From positions 4,340,001 through 4,404,000 of the forward strand of contig NZ_CP107945.1 of the NCBI RefSeq assembly GCF_036057275.1: a stretch of 64,000 nucleotides of DNA. The letters are read 5' to 3'. How positions within the stretch are numbered: the first letter of the stretch is position 1; each line of letters begins with the position of its first letter. The notes under the pieces are model-generated. The model did no database searches, was not told the DNA's origin, and saw only the letters and a program-made list of their open reading frames with translations. Position numbers and translations under genes: made by a program. Source of the stretch: Streptomyces sp. NBC_00390 (lineage in GTDB: Bacteria; Actinomycetota; Actinomycetes; Streptomycetales; Streptomycetaceae). Below, in pieces: positions 53,249 through 62,928 of the stretch.

Positions 53249-54343
53249 ATGTCTGCTGAATCTTCCGAGCGTGCTCCGCACGCGGGCACCGGCGCCAGCT
53301 ACGCAGCCGCGGGCGTCGACATCGAAGCGGGTGACCGCGCCGTCGAGCTCATGAAGGAATGGGTGAAGAAGACGCAGCGCCCCGAGGTCCTCGGCGGCCT
53401 CGGCGGTTTCGCGGGTCTCTTCGACGCCTCGGCCCTCAAGCGCTTCGCGCGCCCGCTGCTCGCCTCCGCCACCGACGGCGTCGGCACGAAGGTCGACATC
53501 GCCCGCCAGATGGGCGTGTACGACAGCATCGGCCACGACCTGGTCGCCATGGTCATGGACGACATCGTCGTCTGCGGCGCCGAGCCGCTGTTCATGACCG
53601 ACTACATCTGCGTCGGCAAGCTGCATCCCGAGCGTGTCGCCGCCATCGTCAAGGGCATCGCCGAAGGCTGTGTGCTGGCGGGCTGCTCCCTGATCGGCGG
53701 GGAGACCGCCGAGCACCCCGGTCTGCTGGGCCCGGACGACTTCGATGTCGCCGGCGCGGGCACGGGTGCGGTGGAGGCGGACCGGCTGCTGGGCCCGGAT
53801 CGTATCCGTTCGGGTGACGCGGTCATCGCGATGGCGTCGTCCGGCCTTCACTCCAACGGGTACTCGCTGGTCCGGCATGTGCTGTTCGACCGCGCCGGCA
53901 TGAGCCTGGACGCGCAGGTCGAGGAGCTCGGCCGCACGCTGGGCGAGGAGCTGCTGGAACCCACCAAGATCTACTCGCTGGACTGCCTGGCGCTCACCCG
54001 CACCACCGAGGTCCACGCGTTCAGCCACATCACCGGCGGCGGGCTCGCCAACAACCTGGCCCGCGTCGTCCCGGACTCGCTGCACGCGGTGGTCGACCGT
54101 GGCACGTGGACCCCGGGCGCGGTGTTCGATCTCGTCGGCACGGCCGGCCAGGTCGACCGTCTCGAGCTGGAGAAGACCCTGAACATGGGCGTGGGCATGA
54201 TCGCCGTGGTCCCCGAGGGGTCCGTCGACGTGGCCCTGGCCACGCTCGCCGACCGTGGCGTGGATGCGTGGGTCGCCGGTGAGATCAGTGAGCGCGGTGA
54301 CCGCACCACGGGCGCCGAGCTCGTTGGCGACTACGCAAACTGA
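53249..54343 (+). CDS. purM: phosphoribosylformylglycinamidine cyclo-ligase (AIR synthetase)
   Basis: 364-aa enzyme closing the imidazole ring (FGAM + ATP gives AIR). ASYAAAGVDIEAGDRAVELM is the standard start, ATDGVGTKVDIA, GGETAEHPG and SSGLHSNGYSLVR the conserved PurM motifs. ATG at 53249; it is probably co-transcribed with purF. It ends 9 bp before a strong hairpin. Confidence 0.97.
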   Translation: MSAESSERAPHAGTGASYAAAGVDIEAGDRAVELMKEWVKKTQRPEVLGGLGGFAGLFDASALKRFARPLLASATDGVGTKVDIARQMGVYDSIGHDLVAMVMDDIVVCGAEPLFMTDYICVGKLHPERVAAIVKGIAEGCVLAGCSLIGGETAEHPGLLGPDDFDVAGAGTGAVEADRLLGPDRIRSGDAVIAMASSGLHSNGYSLVRHVLFDRAGMSLDAQVEELGRTLGEELLEPTKIYSLDCLALTRTTEVHAFSHITGGGLANNLARVVPDSLHAVVDRGTWTPGAVFDLVGTAGQVDRLELEKTLNMGVGMIAVVPEGSVDVALATLADRGVDAWVAGEISERGDRTTGAELVGDYAN

Positions 54344-54352
54344 CAGCACAGA

Positions 54353-54383
54353 ACCCGGTCCGGGGCAGGGCCCCGGACCGGGT
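54353..54383. terminator. bidirectional terminator between purM and the DUF3073 gene
   Basis: 13-bp perfect arms (54353-54365 / 54371-54383), extendable by one pair, 3- to 5-nt loop. Confidence 0.85.
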
Positions 54384-54397
54384 CGGTGGTGACTACG

Positions 54398-54661
54398 TCA
54401 AGCGCCGCGACGCTGTGACGACGGACCGGACTCGTCGTCCTCGTCCTCGTCGTCGTTGTACAGGTCGGCGTACCGCGCGTACGGGTCGTCTTCCTCGTCG
54501 TCGTCCTCGAACGGCTCGCCATTCGGCGGCTGGCTCGTAATCGGACTCGAAGTCGAAGCGCCCAGCTCGTTGGCCAGACGCGACAGGTCAGTCCCGCCGC
54601 TGTTGTACTTCAGCTGGCGGGCGACCTTTGTCTGCTTGGCCTTGGCCCGGCCGCGCCCCAT
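54398..54661 (-). CDS. DUF3073 domain protein
   Basis: 87-aa actinobacterial protein. The basic N-terminus MGRGRAKAKQTKVARQLKYN is the DUF3073 signature, followed by TDLSRLANELG and a very acidic Asp/Glu/Tyr tail. Function unknown; its charge pattern suggests binding to RNA or a basic partner. ATG at 54661 with GAGGGGG upstream. The 281 bp upstream show no further gene. Confidence 0.88.
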   Translation of the reverse strand: MGRGRAKAKQTKVARQLKYNSGGTDLSRLANELGASTSSPITSQPPNGEPFEDDDEEDDPYARYADLYNDDEDEDDESGPSSQRRGA

Positions 54662-54942
54662 GGCTCGACCCCCTCGGTGACGGGGCTCGACGGCCCCAGA
54701 GTCTTGACACGCGTTCATGATTCGGAACGGGCTCTCCGTGAAGAGCTCGGTCCGTAGGGCTTCAACGGTACCTGCTTCCGCGGCCATACGGTACGCCGCC
54801 CGCATCACGTGCCACTTCGCAGAACCCTCGAGGAGCCCTGTCCTCGCTGGTCAACTGCGATTTTAACCTCTTCCTGGCGGCCGACCCGCCGACCGGTGGT
54901 GAGTCTTGTCTCCCCCGGGCGGCGGGCCGGCCCCTGCGCAGG

Positions 54943-56025
54943 TCAGCGCCTGCCTGCCTCCGCCATGCGCTGCTCGGCGATCCGGTCGGCCGCGGCGGCC
55001 GGCGGAATGCCGTCTTCCTTTGCACGTGCGAATATCGCCAGCGTGGTATCGAAGATCTTGGCCGCCTTCGCCTTGCACCGGTCGAAGTCGAACCCATGCA
55101 GCTCGTCGGCCACCTGGATCACGCCGCCGGCGTTCACCACGTAGTCGGGGGCGTAGAGGATTCCGCGGTCCGCGATGTCCTTCTCGACACCCGGGTGCGC
55201 GAGCTGGTTGTTGGCCGCGCCGCACACCACCGCCGCCGTGAGGACGGGGACGGTCGCATCGTTGAGGGCGCCGCCCAGTGCGCACGGCGCGTAGACGTCC
55301 AGGCCCTCGGTGCGGATCAGGGTGGCGGTGTCCGCGACGGCCGTGACCTGCGGGTGCTTGTCACGGATCCGGCGCACGGACTCCTCGCGCACGTCGGTGA
55401 TCACGACCTCGGCGCCGTCGTCCAGCAGGTGCTCGACCAAGTGGTGGCCGACCTTGCCGACACCCGCGATGCCGACCTTGCGGCCCTGAAGCGTGGGGCT
55501 GCCCCACAGGTGCTGGGTCGAGGCCCGCATGCCCTGGAAGACGCCGTACGCGGTGAGCACGGACGAGTCGCCCGCGCCGCCGTTCTCGGGGGAGCGGCCG
55601 GTCGCCCAGCGGGTCTCACGGGCCACGACGTCCATGTCGGCCACATAGGTGCCGACGTCGCAGGCGGTCACATAGCGGCCCCCGAGAGAGTCCACGAAAC
55701 GGCCGTAGGCCAGCAGCAGCTCCTCGGTCTTGATCCGCTCGGGGTCACCGATGATCACGGCCTTGCCGCCGCCGTGGTCGAGTCCGGCCAGAGCGTTCTT
55801 GTACGACATGCCCCGGGAGAGGTTCAGCGCGTCGGAGACGGCCTCTTCCTCGGACGCGTACGGGTAGAAGCGGGTGCCGCCGAGGGCGGGGCCCAGGGCG
55901 GTCGAGTGGAGTGCGATGACGGCCTTCAGGCCACTGGCGCGGTCCTGGCACAGCACGACTTGCTCGTGGCCGCCCTGGTCCGATCGGAACAGGGTGTGCA
56001 GGACGCCGTCGGTCACATCGGTCAC
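54943..56025 (-). CDS. vdh: valine/leucine dehydrogenase (Glu/Leu/Phe/Val dehydrogenase family)
   Basis: 360-aa NAD-dependent oxidative deaminase. SDQGGHEQVVLCQD and GLKAVIALHSTALGPALGG form the substrate region, MSYKNALAGLDHGGGKAVI contains the catalytic Lys residues, and GVGKVGHHLVEHLLDDGAEV is the nucleotide fold. It closely resembles the S. coelicolor valine dehydrogenase, which feeds branched-chain amino acids into catabolism and macrolide starter units. GTG at 56025 has GGGAG 8 nt upstream. Confidence 0.94.
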   Translation of the reverse strand: MTDVTDGVLHTLFRSDQGGHEQVVLCQDRASGLKAVIALHSTALGPALGGTRFYPYASEEEAVSDALNLSRGMSYKNALAGLDHGGGKAVIIGDPERIKTEELLLAYGRFVDSLGGRYVTACDVGTYVADMDVVARETRWATGRSPENGGAGDSSVLTAYGVFQGMRASTQHLWGSPTLQGRKVGIAGVGKVGHHLVEHLLDDGAEVVITDVREESVRRIRDKHPQVTAVADTATLIRTEGLDVYAPCALGGALNDATVPVLTAAVVCGAANNQLAHPGVEKDIADRGILYAPDYVVNAGGVIQVADELHGFDFDRCKAKAAKIFDTTLAIFARAKEDGIPPAAAADRIAEQRMAEAGRR

Positions 56026-56209
56026 GGTGGTGACTCCCAAGTACGAAGCGGCGGACAGAGGTCTTCCCCGGGGTGTCCCCATCGCTTGTGGCAGGGGAAA
56101 ATCCAAGGAAGCCCAGTTGGGCAAGAGAGTAAGTCCTACGCGTGCGTAGATCCGACGCAGTGCCGAGGATCACCCTCTCCCGGAGTACGGCCGTGGAAGG
56201 ATTTGCGGG

Positions 56210-57046
56210 ATGCCAGCGCTGTCCTCGGTTCTTGTCCCTTACGCGGCTTATCTGCGGATCTATGAGCCGCTTGCGGCGTTTCCCGAGCCCGAACGGACCC
56301 ACTGGGCACGTTACGCCCGCCGGGACGCCACCCCCACCGCCCAGGACGAACTGCGCCGCTCGCTCGCCGACTTGCTGCCCACCCCGCCGGTTCCGGTGCC
56401 CGTCCACGAGAGCGCAGACGCGTTCGTGACCCGGGTGGACGGGGTGCTGTGCGTCTGCCCGTGGCGGACCAGGCTGCGCGGCTGGCTGGCGCTCGAGGAG
56501 CTGACCCGCCGGCTGCCCGCCATGCTGCTGGACGCGGCCTTGCCGCCGGTGGTCCGGGGCCAGGCGGCCGCGGACTACGAGCAGTGGCGCGAGGAGAACC
56601 CCGACGCCCGGCCCTGGATCCGCACGGCGGTGTGGCAGGTGCCGGTGGGCTGGTTCGTGCTCTTCGCCGACGAGGAGCGTGAGTACGAGGCGGCCCAGGA
56701 GGTCCCGGTGCTGCGCTACCGCACCCCGATGGTGGAGGCCCGCCGGCGGATGGCCCGGGCGCTGAAGACGCTGCGGGAGACGATCGACGAGGGGCCGCTG
56801 ACCGAGGCGCTGGTGGATGTGGGTCGGTGGCTGGAGGAGTTCCATCCGCGCTCACTGGTGGAGCTGGACTACGGCGGGCTGGTTCACGCCCTGCCGGGGG
56901 AGCAGCTTGCCGACGACCGTTCGGCGGCGGACGTGGCGGACGGCATCGCGGCCCTGCGGGCCGGTGACAGTGAGGGTGCGTCGGCCGCGTACGGGCGGCT
57001 GACGGATCGCTGGCGGTCCGTCAGGGACCGTCAGTTCGCGAACTGA
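56210..57046 (+). CDS. conserved actinobacterial protein next to bldC
   Basis: 278-aa soluble protein beginning MPALSSVLVPYAAYLRIYEP. It is conserved at this place in Streptomyces and I know no function. VPVGWFVLFADEEREYEA and MVEARRRMARALKTLRETI are its most characteristic segments; rich in charged helices, no membrane segment or signal. ATG at 56210 has GGAAGGA upstream. It is divergent from vdh. Confidence 0.82.
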   Translation: MPALSSVLVPYAAYLRIYEPLAAFPEPERTHWARYARRDATPTAQDELRRSLADLLPTPPVPVPVHESADAFVTRVDGVLCVCPWRTRLRGWLALEELTRRLPAMLLDAALPPVVRGQAAADYEQWREENPDARPWIRTAVWQVPVGWFVLFADEEREYEAAQEVPVLRYRTPMVEARRRMARALKTLRETIDEGPLTEALVDVGRWLEEFHPRSLVELDYGGLVHALPGEQLADDRSAADVADGIAALRAGDSEGASAAYGRLTDRWRSVRDRQFAN

Positions 57047-57539
57047 AGTGCGGACCGACGGAGTGTGCGCCGCGTCACAGCTTCCTCGCGCGAGGAGGTA
57101 GGTGCCGATCCGGGCCTATGGGTCCAAGCGTGACGGACGGCACTAACCGCGCCCTTGCGCCCATCGCCCACCCTCGTGTCAAAATAGGACAAGGAGTCCG
57201 GGGAAGGCTCCCTCTGTCCAACTAAGGGCGGAATACTCAGCATTGCACTCTATGGGGGGTCCTGCGGACTCCTGATCGCTCTATAACTGATCGTCACTGT
57301 GGGGTGACTGTCCGTTATGGCACGGTCCATCGGGCTTCCGCCACTGATGAGCACCTGAGAGGGCAATTCCATCGGTTTGGCCGACGTGGCTGGACAGATG
57401 GTGTAGTTGTAGTGCCGAGGACAAGCCGTTCGTCCTATAACCGACTCGACCCGCGTCCGCCATATCGGGCAACGCGGGTCAAGGTGCAGAATTTAGAGGA
57501 ATGAACCGAGAAGCTTCGGTTCTCCCGAGGAGGCCGCTC
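57047..57539. other. 493-bp region upstream of bldC
   Basis: No gene is supported. It is AT-richer than its surroundings, which suits a regulated developmental promoter. Two AATT motifs (57365-57368 and 57490-57493) lie in it; BldC itself is known to bind AATT-containing direct repeats, but spacing here (122 bp) is not that of a known site. An in-frame ATG at 57501 would extend BldC by 13 residues but is preceded too closely by GAGGA. Confidence 0.4.
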
Positions 57540-57746
57540 ATGACCGCTCGCACCCCTGATGCCGAGCCGCTGCTGACCCCGGCTGAGGTTGCCACGATGT
57601 TCCGCGTGGACCCGAAGACGGTCACGCGCTGGGCCAAGGCAGGCAAGCTCACGTCCATCCGCACGCTCGGTGGGCATCGCCGGTACCGCGAGGCTGAGGT
57701 CCGCGCACTGCTCGCGGGTATCCCGCAGCAGCGCAGCGAGGCCTGA
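57540..57746 (+). CDS. bldC: developmental regulator BldC
   Basis: 68-aa MerR-like DNA-binding protein, MTARTPDAEPLLTPAEVATM with FRVDPKTVTRWAKAGKLTSI and the wing GGHRRYREAEVRALL. It consists almost only of the helix-turn-helix domain and binds head to tail at AATT repeats; in Streptomyces it delays entry into development. ATG at 57540 follows CGAGGAGG. Identity with the S. coelicolor protein appears near-complete. Confidence 0.97.
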   Translation: MTARTPDAEPLLTPAEVATMFRVDPKTVTRWAKAGKLTSIRTLGGHRRYREAEVRALLAGIPQQRSEA

Positions 57747-57844
57747 ACACCCCGCTGATCGGGCATTTTCGGGACCCCCATCCCGGACAAGCCCACCTAA
57801 TAGCTCCATAGGCGCGTGTCTGCCCCAACAGACCTTCGTCTTTG

Positions 57845-57883
57845 ATCGCGCTGGACTCCGCCGGGTCCAGCGCGATTTTTTTG
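57845..57883 (+). terminator. classical Rho-independent terminator downstream of bldC
   Basis: 12-bp perfect stem (57845-57856 / 57865-57876), 8-nt loop and a run of seven T. A real U tract is rare in this genome. It is 98 bp after the bldC stop. The rest of the 378-bp gap to 58124 holds nothing recognisable. Confidence 0.85.
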
Positions 57884-58124
57884 TGCCCCGGGACGGGGAG
57901 GAAAGCGGTGCCCGACCGGCCGTCGGCGGGGGTGCCGGTGGGGCTCGAGGGGCTGGTGGGGCGCACTCGACAGGCGGTGCAATGGCACATATTAAATTGG
58001 CCCGTTGTAGGGAGGGGGTAAGTTCACCCGTTTCGAAAACCCCTTCAGTGACTCCCGTCACGGTGCCCGACTCTTGCCAAAGCCGGGTACGGCCCGGAAA
58101 AAGCGGCTTCCGAACGGGTGTTGG

Positions 58125-58307
58125 TCACCCCTCCGCGGGGCTCTCGTCCTCGGTGGCCGGCTCCTGATCGGGCCGCTCCAGGGCCAGGCGCATGAGCCGA
58201 TGGCAGATGGGACAGCTGCGCGTCAGATGGCGATAGCCGGACGCGGCAGCCAGATGGGCGCGCAACAGCGCTCGGGTTTCGTACCGCCTCGCCGTGGACG
58301 CCGCCAT
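58125..58307 (-). CDS. small CxxC protein, DUF6274-like
   Basis: 60-aa protein MAASTARRYETRALLRAHLA with ASGYRHLTRSCPICHRLMRLA; one C-P-I-C-H motif could bind zinc together with nearby His. I recall a DUF6274 family at this place in Streptomyces. Function unknown. ATG at 58307 with GGAGG 8 nt upstream fixes the start. Confidence 0.7.
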   Translation of the reverse strand: MAASTARRYETRALLRAHLAAASGYRHLTRSCPICHRLMRLALERPDQEPATEDESPAEG

Positions 58308-58407
58308 GCACGTCACCTCCGGGTGTGTGCCGTCCTCTAGTGACTGGGTACCGGTGGCAGGTGACGCCGTCAAGACGGCCGGGGCGCGGCCTTGGGGCAC
58401 GGGAACG

Positions 58408-58442
58408 ACGAAGGCCCGCGTCGTGATGACGCGGGCCTTCGT
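58408..58442 (-). terminator. terminator of tRNA-Asp
   Basis: Perfect 15-bp arms (58408-58422 / 58428-58442), loop GTGAT. Confidence 0.85.
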
Positions 58443-58450
58443 ACCCAGTG

Positions 58451-58525
58451 CGGTCCTGACGGGATTTGAACCCGCGGCCTCCACCTTGACAGGGTGGCGA
58501 GCACTCCAAACTGCTCCACAGGACC
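58451..58525 (-). tRNA. tRNA-Asp(GTC)
   Basis: 75 nt; acceptor GGTCCTG/CAGGACC, anticodon loop CTGTCAA (GTC), T arm GCGGGTTCAAATCCCGT, discriminator G. CCA not encoded. Confidence 0.95.
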
Positions 58526-58616
58526 AGGTTTCGCAGCCGGACTCTGCGTTGGCTGCGAGAGAGACTGTACAGCAGGTCAGCGGGTCTGGTCGAACTCATA
58601 CGTGGTGACGCTCGTT

Positions 58617-61600
58617 TTACGGTGCCGCCGCGTCGATCGCCTTCACGATCCGCTTGTCGGAGACGGGGTGCGCGGTGCCCAGCGCGTGGGCGAAGTAGCT
58701 CACGCGCAGCTCCTCGATCATCCAGCGGATGTCCAGGACCTCCTGCGGCACAGGGCGTCCCTGCGGCATCTGCTCCAGCAGCCACGCGTACTCGTCCTGC
58801 ATCTCGTGGACCTTCTCCATGCGCGTGGTGTCCCGCTGCACGGCCGTCGGCATCTGCTGCAGGCGGCGGTCCACGGCGACCAGGTAGCGCATCAGGTCCG
58901 GCAGACGGCGCAGGCCCGTACGCGTGACGAAGCCGGCCGGCATGAGGGCCGCCAGCTGCTCGCGTACGTCCTGGACGTTGTTGACCAGGACCAGGCTGTT
59001 CGTGGCCTTGAGACGGCGCTCACAGGCCTGCCAGGCCGCCAGGATCTGCTGGACCCGGTCGACGGTGCGCACGGTCAGGTCGACAAGGTCGGCACGGACC
59101 TTGTCGTACAGCTTCCGGAAGGACTCCTCGTCCCAGACCGGCCCGCCGTGGTCCGCGATCAGCCGGTCCGCCGCCGCCGTGGCGCAGTCCTCGAACAGCG
59201 CCTGGATGGAGCCGTGCGGATTACGGGAGAGCGCCAGTTTCTGCTGGTTGGTCAGCTTGTCCGAGGCGAACTTCGCCGGGTTCACCGGAATGTTGAGCAT
59301 GATCAGCCGACGCGTGCCCTGCCACATGGCCTGTGTCTGCTCGGCCTCGGTGTCGAAGAGCCGTACGGCGACGGACTCGCCCTGGTCGACCAGGGCCGGG
59401 TACGCCTTGACCGGCTGGCCCGCCCGGCGGGTCTCGAAGACCTTCGTCAGCGTGCCGACCGTCCAGTCCGTGAGGCCCGAGCGCTCCAGGGACTGCCCCG
59501 AGGGGCCGGACGCGGCGGCCGCCGCGGCCTTGGACAGGGCCTGGCGCGCCTTGGGCTTCAGCTGGAGCTTCAGCGCCTCGAGGTTCTTGTCCTCGGCGAG
59601 ATTCCTGCGGCGCTCGTCGACGATCCTGAACGTGATCTTGAGGTGGTCGGGCACCTTGGACAGGTCGAAGTCGCCGGCCGTGACCGGCACGCCCACCATG
59701 CGCTGCAGCTCGCGCGCCAGCGTCGCGGGAAGGGGCTCCTGCGGAGGCTGTGCCTGACTGCGCCCCTCCGGGGACGCCGCCCGCTCCAGGAACGCCTTCG
59801 CGTAGTTCGGCGCCGGTACGTAATGGCGGCGGATCGGCTTCGGCAGGGAGCGGATCAGCTCGATGACCACGTCCTCGCGCAGGCCCGGAATCTGCCAGTC
59901 GAAGCCCTCGTCCGTCACTTGGTTCAGCACCTGGAGGGGGATGTGCACGGTGACGCCGTCGGCGTCCGCGCCCGGCTCGAACTGGTACGTCACCCGGAAC
60001 TTCAGCGGGCCCTGCCGCCACGAGTCCGGATAGTCGTCCTTGGTGACCGACCCGGCCTTCTCGTTGATGAGCATCTCGCGCTCGAAGTCGAGCAGTTCGG
60101 GCTGCTCACGGCGCTTGTGTTTCCACCAGGAGTCGAAGTGGGCGCCGGACACGACATGTTCGGGCACCCGCTGGTCGTAGAAGTCGAAGAGCGTCTCGTC
60201 GTCCACGAGGATGTCGCGGCGTCGGGCGCGGTGCTCCAGCTCCTCGACCTCGGTGAGGAGTTTGCGGTTGTCCGCGAAGAACTTGTGGTGCGTGCGCCAG
60301 TCGCCCTCGACGAGCGCGTTGCGGATGAACAGCTCGCGGCTCGTCTCCGGGTCGATCCGGCCGTAGTTCACCTTGCGCTGGGCGATGATCGGGACGCCGT
60401 ACAGCGTGACCTTCTCGTAGGCCATCACCGCCGCCTGGTCCTTCTCCCAGTGAGGCTCGCTGTACGTGCGCTTGAGCAGGTGCCCGGCGAGCGGCTCGAT
60501 CCACTCGGGCTCGATCCTGGCGTTGACCCGGGCCCAGAGGCGGGACGTCTCGACGAGCTCGGCCGACATGACGAAGCGGGGCGGCTTCTTGAACAGCGCC
60601 GAGCCTGGGAAGACGGCGAACTTCGCGTTGCGGGCGCCCAGGTACTCGTTCTTCGCGCCCTCCTTGATGTCCTTCATCCCGACGTGGGAGAGGAGGCCGG
60701 CGAGCAGCGAGATGTGGACGTGCTGCTCGGGCGCGTCGTCCTCGTTGAGGTGGATGCCCATCTGCTTGGCGACCGTACGCAGCTGCGAGTAGATGTCCTG
60801 CCATTCGCGGATGCGCAGGAAGTTCAGGTACTCCTGCTTGCACATCCGGCGGAAGCTGGACGAGCCGCGCTCCTTCTGCTGCTCGCGGACGTACCGCCAG
60901 AGGTTGAGGAAGGCGAGGAAGTCGCTCGTCTCGTCCTTGAACCGGGCATGCATCTGGTCGGCCTGCGCCTGTTTGTCGGCGGGGCGCTCGCGCGGGTCCT
61001 GGATGGACAGCGCGGCCGCGATCACCATGACCTCGCGGACGCAGCCGTTCTTGTCCGCCTCGACGACCATGCGGGCCAGTCGCGGGTCCACCGGCAGCTG
61101 GGAGAGCTTGCGGCCGAGCTGCGTGAGCTGCTTGCGCGGGTCCTTCTGGGCGGGGTCGAACGCGCCCAGTTCCTGCAGGAGCTGGACTCCGTCGCGGATG
61201 TTGCGGTGATCCGGCGGGTCGATGAAGGGGAACTTCTCGATGTCGCCGAGGCCCGCCGCGGTCATCTGCAGGATGACGGACGCCAGGTTCGTGCGCAGGA
61301 TCTCCGCGTCCGTGAACTCGGGGCGGGCGTTGAAGTCGTCCTCGGAGTAGAGGCGGATGCAGATGCCGTCGGACGTACGGCCGCAGCGGCCCTTGCGCTG
61401 GTTGGCGCTGGCCTGGCTGACCGGCTCGATGGGCAGGCGCTGGACCTTGGTGCGGTGGCTGTAGCGCGAGATACGGGCGGTGCCCGGATCGATCACGTAC
61501 TTGATGCCGGGGACGGTCAGGGACGTCTCGGCGACGTTCGTGGCGAGCACGATCCGGCGGCCCACGTGCGGCTGGAAGACACGGTGCTGCTCGGCGTGCG

Positions 61601-62588
61601 ACAGGCGGGCGTAGAGGGGAAGGACCTCCGTGAAGCGGTACTGCTTCTTGTTGAGCGCGTCCGCGGTGTCGCGGATCTCGCGCTCGCCGGAGAGGAAGAC
61701 GAGGATGTCGCCCTTGCCCTCACTCTGCAGTTCCTCGACGGCATCGCAGATCGCGGTGATCTGGTCGCGGTCGCCCTCTTGATCGTCAACAGCCTCGGAG
61801 CCCTCTTCCAGGAGGGGGCGGTAGCGTACTTCGACGGGATACGTACGGCCGCTGACCTCGACGATGGGCGCGTCGCCGAAGTGGCGGGAGAAGCGCTCGG
61901 GATCGATCGTCGCGGAAGTGATCACGACCTTGAGGTCGGGACGCCGGGGCAGCAGCTGCGCGAGATAGCCGAGCAGGAAGTCGATGTTCAGGGACCGCTC
62001 ATGGGCCTCGTCGATGATGATCGTGTCGTACGCGCGCAGCTCGCGGTCCGTCTGGATCTCGGCGAGCAGGATGCCGTCCGTCATCAGCTTGACGAAGGTG
62101 TCGCCGCCGACCTGGTCGGTGAAGCGGACCTTCCAGCCGACCGCCTCGCCGAGCGGGGTGCGCAGCTCCTCCGCGACCCGTTCGGCGACGGTACGGGCGG
62201 CGATCCGCCTCGGCTGCGTATGGCCGATCATGCCCCGCACGCCGCGCCCCAGCTCCAGGCAGATCTTGGGGATCTGGGTCGTCTTTCCCGACCCGGTCTC
62301 GCCCGCGACGATCACGACCTGGTGGTCCCGTATCGCCTCGGCGATCTCGTCCTTCCGCTGGCTGACCGGCAGCTGCTCGGGGTACGAGATCCCGGGCACC
62401 CGCGCGCTCCGCTGCGCGGTGCGGGCAGCGGACTTCTCGGCCTCGGCGGCGATCTCGTCCAGCACGGCCTGCCGCGCGTCGGGCTTACGGATGCGGCGGG
62501 CGCCCTCGAGACGGCGGCCGAGCCGGTGTGCGTCGCGCAGCGACGCCCCGGCCAGCAGGGTCTGGAGGTCGGCGAAGGAAGTAGACAT
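58617..62588 (-). CDS. hrpA: ATP-dependent RNA helicase HrpA
   Basis: 1323-aa DEAH-box helicase. Walker A GETGSGKT is at 96-103, DEAH at 193-196, motif III SAT follows, and motif VI QRKGRCGRTSDG is intact; downstream are the HA2/OB-fold region and the long C-terminal HrpA domain. E. coli HrpA acts on mRNA processing and rescues collided ribosomes; the role in Streptomyces is untested to my knowledge. ATG at 62588 (MSTSFADLQ). The stop codon TAA is rare for this genome. No frame breaks. Confidence 0.96.
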   Translation of the reverse strand: MSTSFADLQTLLAGASLRDAHRLGRRLEGARRIRKPDARQAVLDEIAAEAEKSAARTAQRSARVPGISYPEQLPVSQRKDEIAEAIRDHQVVIVAGETGSGKTTQIPKICLELGRGVRGMIGHTQPRRIAARTVAERVAEELRTPLGEAVGWKVRFTDQVGGDTFVKLMTDGILLAEIQTDRELRAYDTIIIDEAHERSLNIDFLLGYLAQLLPRRPDLKVVITSATIDPERFSRHFGDAPIVEVSGRTYPVEVRYRPLLEEGSEAVDDQEGDRDQITAICDAVEELQSEGKGDILVFLSGEREIRDTADALNKKQYRFTEVLPLYARLSHAEQHRVFQPHVGRRIVLATNVAETSLTVPGIKYVIDPGTARISRYSHRTKVQRLPIEPVSQASANQRKGRCGRTSDGICIRLYSEDDFNARPEFTDAEILRTNLASVILQMTAAGLGDIEKFPFIDPPDHRNIRDGVQLLQELGAFDPAQKDPRKQLTQLGRKLSQLPVDPRLARMVVEADKNGCVREVMVIAAALSIQDPRERPADKQAQADQMHARFKDETSDFLAFLNLWRYVREQQKERGSSSFRRMCKQEYLNFLRIREWQDIYSQLRTVAKQMGIHLNEDDAPEQHVHISLLAGLLSHVGMKDIKEGAKNEYLGARNAKFAVFPGSALFKKPPRFVMSAELVETSRLWARVNARIEPEWIEPLAGHLLKRTYSEPHWEKDQAAVMAYEKVTLYGVPIIAQRKVNYGRIDPETSRELFIRNALVEGDWRTHHKFFADNRKLLTEVEELEHRARRRDILVDDETLFDFYDQRVPEHVVSGAHFDSWWKHKRREQPELLDFEREMLINEKAGSVTKDDYPDSWRQGPLKFRVTYQFEPGADADGVTVHIPLQVLNQVTDEGFDWQIPGLREDVVIELIRSLPKPIRRHYVPAPNYAKAFLERAASPEGRSQAQPPQEPLPATLARELQRMVGVPVTAGDFDLSKVPDHLKITFRIVDERRRNLAEDKNLEALKLQLKPKARQALSKAAAAAASGPSGQSLERSGLTDWTVGTLTKVFETRRAGQPVKAYPALVDQGESVAVRLFDTEAEQTQAMWQGTRRLIMLNIPVNPAKFASDKLTNQQKLALSRNPHGSIQALFEDCATAAADRLIADHGGPVWDEESFRKLYDKVRADLVDLTVRTVDRVQQILAAWQACERRLKATNSLVLVNNVQDVREQLAALMPAGFVTRTGLRRLPDLMRYLVAVDRRLQQMPTAVQRDTTRMEKVHEMQDEYAWLLEQMPQGRPVPQEVLDIRWMIEELRVSYFAHALGTAHPVSDKRIVKAIDAAAP

Positions 62589-62700
62589 ACGGGGTCCAGG
62601 ATCGCACCCCGTGGAAAGCACTGGCGAACCCATTTCGTCCGCAAGCTGGTGCAGTATGGATCAGATCCGATCACCTCCCCGCGAAGGGAACGCACGTCCA

Positions 62701-62849
62701 TGCTGCTCGGCCGCGACCTACCGCACCGGATTCCGGTGGCTGCGGCACCGCTGCCGGGCCTGCCGCCGGCGTTCGTGGCCGCTCTCCCGGTCCCCTCGAC
62801 CGCAGCGCCCGCCGACGCGCCCCGGGAGCTGTCCGTCCTGCGCGTGTAG
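62701..62849 (+). CDS. possible small ORF between hrpA and the DsbA-like gene
   Basis: 48 codons, MLLGRDLPHRIPVAAAPLPG to SVLRV, with AAGGGAAC at 16-9 nt before the ATG. Composition is Pro/Ala-rich and I do not recognise it; it may be a leader peptide or chance. It is the only possible coding stretch in the 340-bp divergent region 62589-62928. Confidence 0.25.
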
Positions 62850-62928
62850 GCCGTCCGCCCGGGCCCGCAGCAGCGTGCCCCCACCCTCGCGATCACTTTC
62901 ATGGCCCTCGCTCAGGAGCACCGCACCC

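Noticed and set aside
58494..62849. Very long open frame on the plus strand opposite hrpA
   Set aside because: A GC-rich antisense shadow; hrpA on the other strand has all helicase motifs. The only part beyond hrpA is listed as a low-confidence small ORF.
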